Positions 4,380-6,311 of a stretch of DNA of 6,311 nt are shown in pieces. The stretch's first letter is position 1. Each line of letters opens with the position of its first letter. The position numbers and the translations under genes are program-made. The DNA is from an uncultured Flavobacteriaceae bacterium (GTDB lineage: Bacteria > Bacteroidota > Bacteroidia > Flavobacteriales > Flavobacteriaceae), in contig CAJWFY010000087.1 of the NCBI GenBank assembly GCA_913031655.1, positions 1 to 6,311 on the forward strand. The letters run 5' to 3'. The notes beneath the pieces were generated by a model. The model did not search any database. It had not been told where the DNA came from and was given only the letters and a program-made list of their open reading frames with translations.

Positions 4380-6311
4380 TTAACCCTTTATTTTAGATTT
4401 AAATTTATCAAAATCAGAATTATCTTGTTTTTTTGGCCATGAATTATTAGATGTATCTATGTCTGCTGTCTCCAAGTCAGGATCCAAAACAATATTTATA
4501 ATTTTTTTATTTGAAGTAACCATCTTACTAACTGTATTATCATTCTTTCTCCAAACCTGAACTGGATACTCAATTCTTTCTTTAGTTCCATCTTCATACT
4601 CGTAGTCTACAATAATTGGCATAACAAGACCTCCTGGTTTATTAAAAACTATTTCATAAAAATATTTCGGAATATTCAAATTAGAGATTTCCTCTTTACT
4701 ATAGTTTTCGTTAAGATAATTGTTTAATAATTGTGAATTATCTAAAGGATTACCTTCTTTTTGATTTTTTGTATCATTTTCAAACTCTTCTAAATAAACT
4801 AATGGTCTTAATTTATTTCTAGGAATTCCACGTTCTTCCATGATTTTTTTCATTTCTATTCCAGGCTCTGACGAAACATAATATTGTTTAACTTCACTTA
4901 TTCCTATATCTACATAGTCAGTTGTGTAAAACCACCCTCTCCAAAACCAATCTAAATCTACAGCAGAAGCATCTTCCATGGTTCTAAAAAAATCTTCTGG
5001 TGTAGGATGTTTAAACATCCATCTTTTAGAGTAGGTTTTAAAAGCATGGTCAAAAAGTTCTTCACCCATAATAGTTTCTCTTAAAATATTTAACGCTGTT
5101 GCTGGTTTTCCATAAGCATTCGGTCCAAGACTAAACACGTTTTCTGGATTACTCATAATTGGAGCTAGAGAGTTCTGATCTACACTCATGTAATTAACAA
5201 TATCTTTAGCTTTTCCTCTTCTTGACGGATATTCCTTTAAAGGAAAAATAATTTCAGGCTTATCTTTCCCTAGCTTCTGTTCAGTTATATATTGAACAAA
5301 TGTGTTTATACCTTCATCCATCCATGCCCATTGTCGCTCATCATTATTAACAATCATTGGGAAAAAATTATGACCCACTTCATGAATAATAACTCCTATC
5401 ATTCCGTACTTAACTTGATCAGAATAAGAACCGTCAATATTTGGTCTTCCAAAATTAAAGCAAATCATAGGGTATTCCATTCCAATTTGAGCGGCATGAA
5501 CTGATATAGCTTTATGATATGGATAATCAAAAGTATAATTAGAATAAGTTTTTAAGGTTTCTGCTACAACTATCGTTGAATAATCTTCCCATAACGGATT
5601 CCCCTCTTTGGGATACATAGAAACAGCCATAACATCTTTATCGCCTACTTTTACCGCCATCATATCCCAAATAAATTTTCTTGATGATGCAAAGGCAAAA
5701 TCTCTAACATTCTTTGCAATAAAATGCCATGTTTTTTTGTTCTTAGAAAAACTTTTTTCTGCTAATTCAGCTTCTGCTTGTGTTACAATCATAACTGGTT
5801 TATCATATGTTTTTTTCGCTTTATTAAAACGCTTTAACATAACTTTTGAAAAAACTTCTTTTCTATTTTGAAGTTTTCCTGTAGCATCTAATATATGATC
5901 AGAGGGAACAGTGATTTTTACTTCATAATTCCCAAAAGGTAAAGCAAATTCTCCATCACCCCAAAATTGATAATTCTGCCATCCATCTATTTCATTATAT
6001 ACGGCCATTCTTGGGAAAAACTGAGCAATTATGTATGATCGATTCCCGTCGCTTTTAAAAGTTTCATAACCTGATCTCCCATCTTGATTTACGTGATCTT
6101 GAATATTATACCACCACTTAATTGAAAAGGAAAAGCTCTCCCCACTTTTAAGTGAAGTTGGCATATCAATTCTCATCATAGTTTGATTTATAAAAAAATC
6201 TAAAGGTTTACCATTTACATTTTTAACAAATTCTATATTAAATCCTCCATCAAAAGGTTCGTTTATAAACTCATTTGTAAAACCTGAGGGTAAGTAAGCC
6301 GATCTAGCACC
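4380..6311 (-). CDS. M1 family zinc metallopeptidase, 5' end outside window
   Basis: The frame is open from the window edge, giving 643 visible residues with no start. The ATG pair at 6174-6179 is internal, because 44 more in-frame codons upstream (including NGKPLDFFINQTMMRIDMP) read as normal family sequence. In visible numbering, a beta-rich N-terminal domain runs to about 220. The catalytic domain holds the gluzincin motif H310-E-V-G-H314 (DNA 5370-5384), then the third zinc ligand E333 after exactly 18 residues (WMDEGIN), and the likely transition-state tyrosine Y400 (AYGKPATAL), 90 residues after H310. The exopeptidase motif normally GxMEN appears as GMEYP (E279). DWFWRGWFYTTDYVDI follows near the end of the catalytic part, then a C-terminal beta region and an Asp/Lys/Ser-rich tail. 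Family relatives in Bacteroidetes are usually exported, but any signal peptide would lie outside this window. An active peptidase is expected; substrate unknown. A hairpin terminator follows. Confidence 0.93.
   Translation of the reverse strand, partial: GARSAYLPSGFTNEFINEPFDGGFNIEFVKNVNGKPLDFFINQTMMRIDMPTSLKSGESFSFSIKWWYNIQDHVNQDGRSGYETFKSDGNRSYIIAQFFPRMAVYNEIDGWQNYQFWGDGEFALPFGNYEVKITVPSDHILDATGKLQNRKEVFSKVMLKRFNKAKKTYDKPVMIVTQAEAELAEKSFSKNKKTWHFIAKNVRDFAFASSRKFIWDMMAVKVGDKDVMAVSMYPKEGNPLWEDYSTIVVAETLKTYSNYTFDYPYHKAISVHAAQIGMEYPMICFNFGRPNIDGSYSDQVKYGMIGVIIHEVGHNFFPMIVNNDERQWAWMDEGINTFVQYITEQKLGKDKPEIIFPLKEYPSRRGKAKDIVNYMSVDQNSLAPIMSNPENVFSLGPNAYGKPATALNILRETIMGEELFDHAFKTYSKRWMFKHPTPEDFFRTMEDASAVDLDWFWRGWFYTTDYVDIGISEVKQYYVSSEPGIEMKKIMEERGIPRNKLRPLVYLEEFENDTKNQKEGNPLDNSQLLNNYLNENYSKEEISNLNIPKYFYEIVFNKPGGLVMPIIVDYEYEDGTKERIEYPVQVWRKNDNTVSKMVTSNKKIINIVLDPDLETADIDTSNNSWPKKQDNSDFDKFKSKIKG

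Noticed and set aside
5292..5871. Two plus-strand reading frames (5292-5504 and 5608-5871).
   Set aside because: Both are antisense to the well-supported M1 peptidase coding sequence and show no recognisable protein features.
2799..6311. A combined redox/methylation/Tat/peptidase gene system.
   Set aside because: Strand changes, a terminator and a separate tatA promoter split these genes into independent units; only the flavin reductase/methyltransferase pair looks co-transcribed.

Overview
The window looks like chromosomal DNA from a marine or aquatic member of the Flavobacteriia (Bacteroidetes). The evidence is a very low G+C content, mostly A/T-ending codons, almost no Shine-Dalgarno sequences before the starts, a TAnnTTTG-type promoter element, and protein families with a strongly Bacteroidetes flavour: a secreted protein with the 'PVFP-C...C' TonB C-terminal signature, a short acidic lipoprotein, and an M1 metallopeptidase with a GMEYP motif. 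No transposase, integrase, tRNA, rRNA, CRISPR array or phage gene is visible.

Layout from left to right. (1) 17-1692, minus strand: a two-gene operon in which a secreted protein with two TonB_C-like domains overlaps by 4 nt a CPBP-family intramembrane protease. (2) 1693-1815: a divergent, AT-rich control region with a 10-bp phased AAAATTT repeat. (3) 1816-2445, plus strand: a lipoprotein of unknown function with a lysine-rich linker and a duplicated C-terminal beta module. (4) 2446-2798: a 12-bp bidirectional terminator hairpin, then on the minus strand a 65-codon DUF3955-like membrane-protein reading frame that lacks any ATG/GTG/TTG start, then an AT-rich upstream region. (5) 2799-4056, plus strand: a flavin reductase-like flavoprotein and a class I O-methyltransferase, overlapping by 8 nt. 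(6) 4053-4316, minus strand: tatA, whose stop codon overlaps that of the methyltransferase. (7) 4317-4379: a hairpin terminator and the tatA promoter. (8) 4380-6311, minus strand: an M1-family zinc metallopeptidase whose 5' end lies outside the window.

How the genes may work together. The TonB_C/CPBP pair and the flavin reductase/methyltransferase pair are each likely co-transcribed and translationally coupled. The other genes look like independent housekeeping or envelope genes. Four products concern the envelope: the TonB_C protein, the CPBP protease, the lipoprotein and TatA. The peptidase family is usually exported. I do not see a convincing new multi-gene system. The items most worth a second look are the start-less DUF3955-like gene, the duplicated lipoprotein module, and the coupling of an anchorless double TonB_C protein to a CPBP protease.
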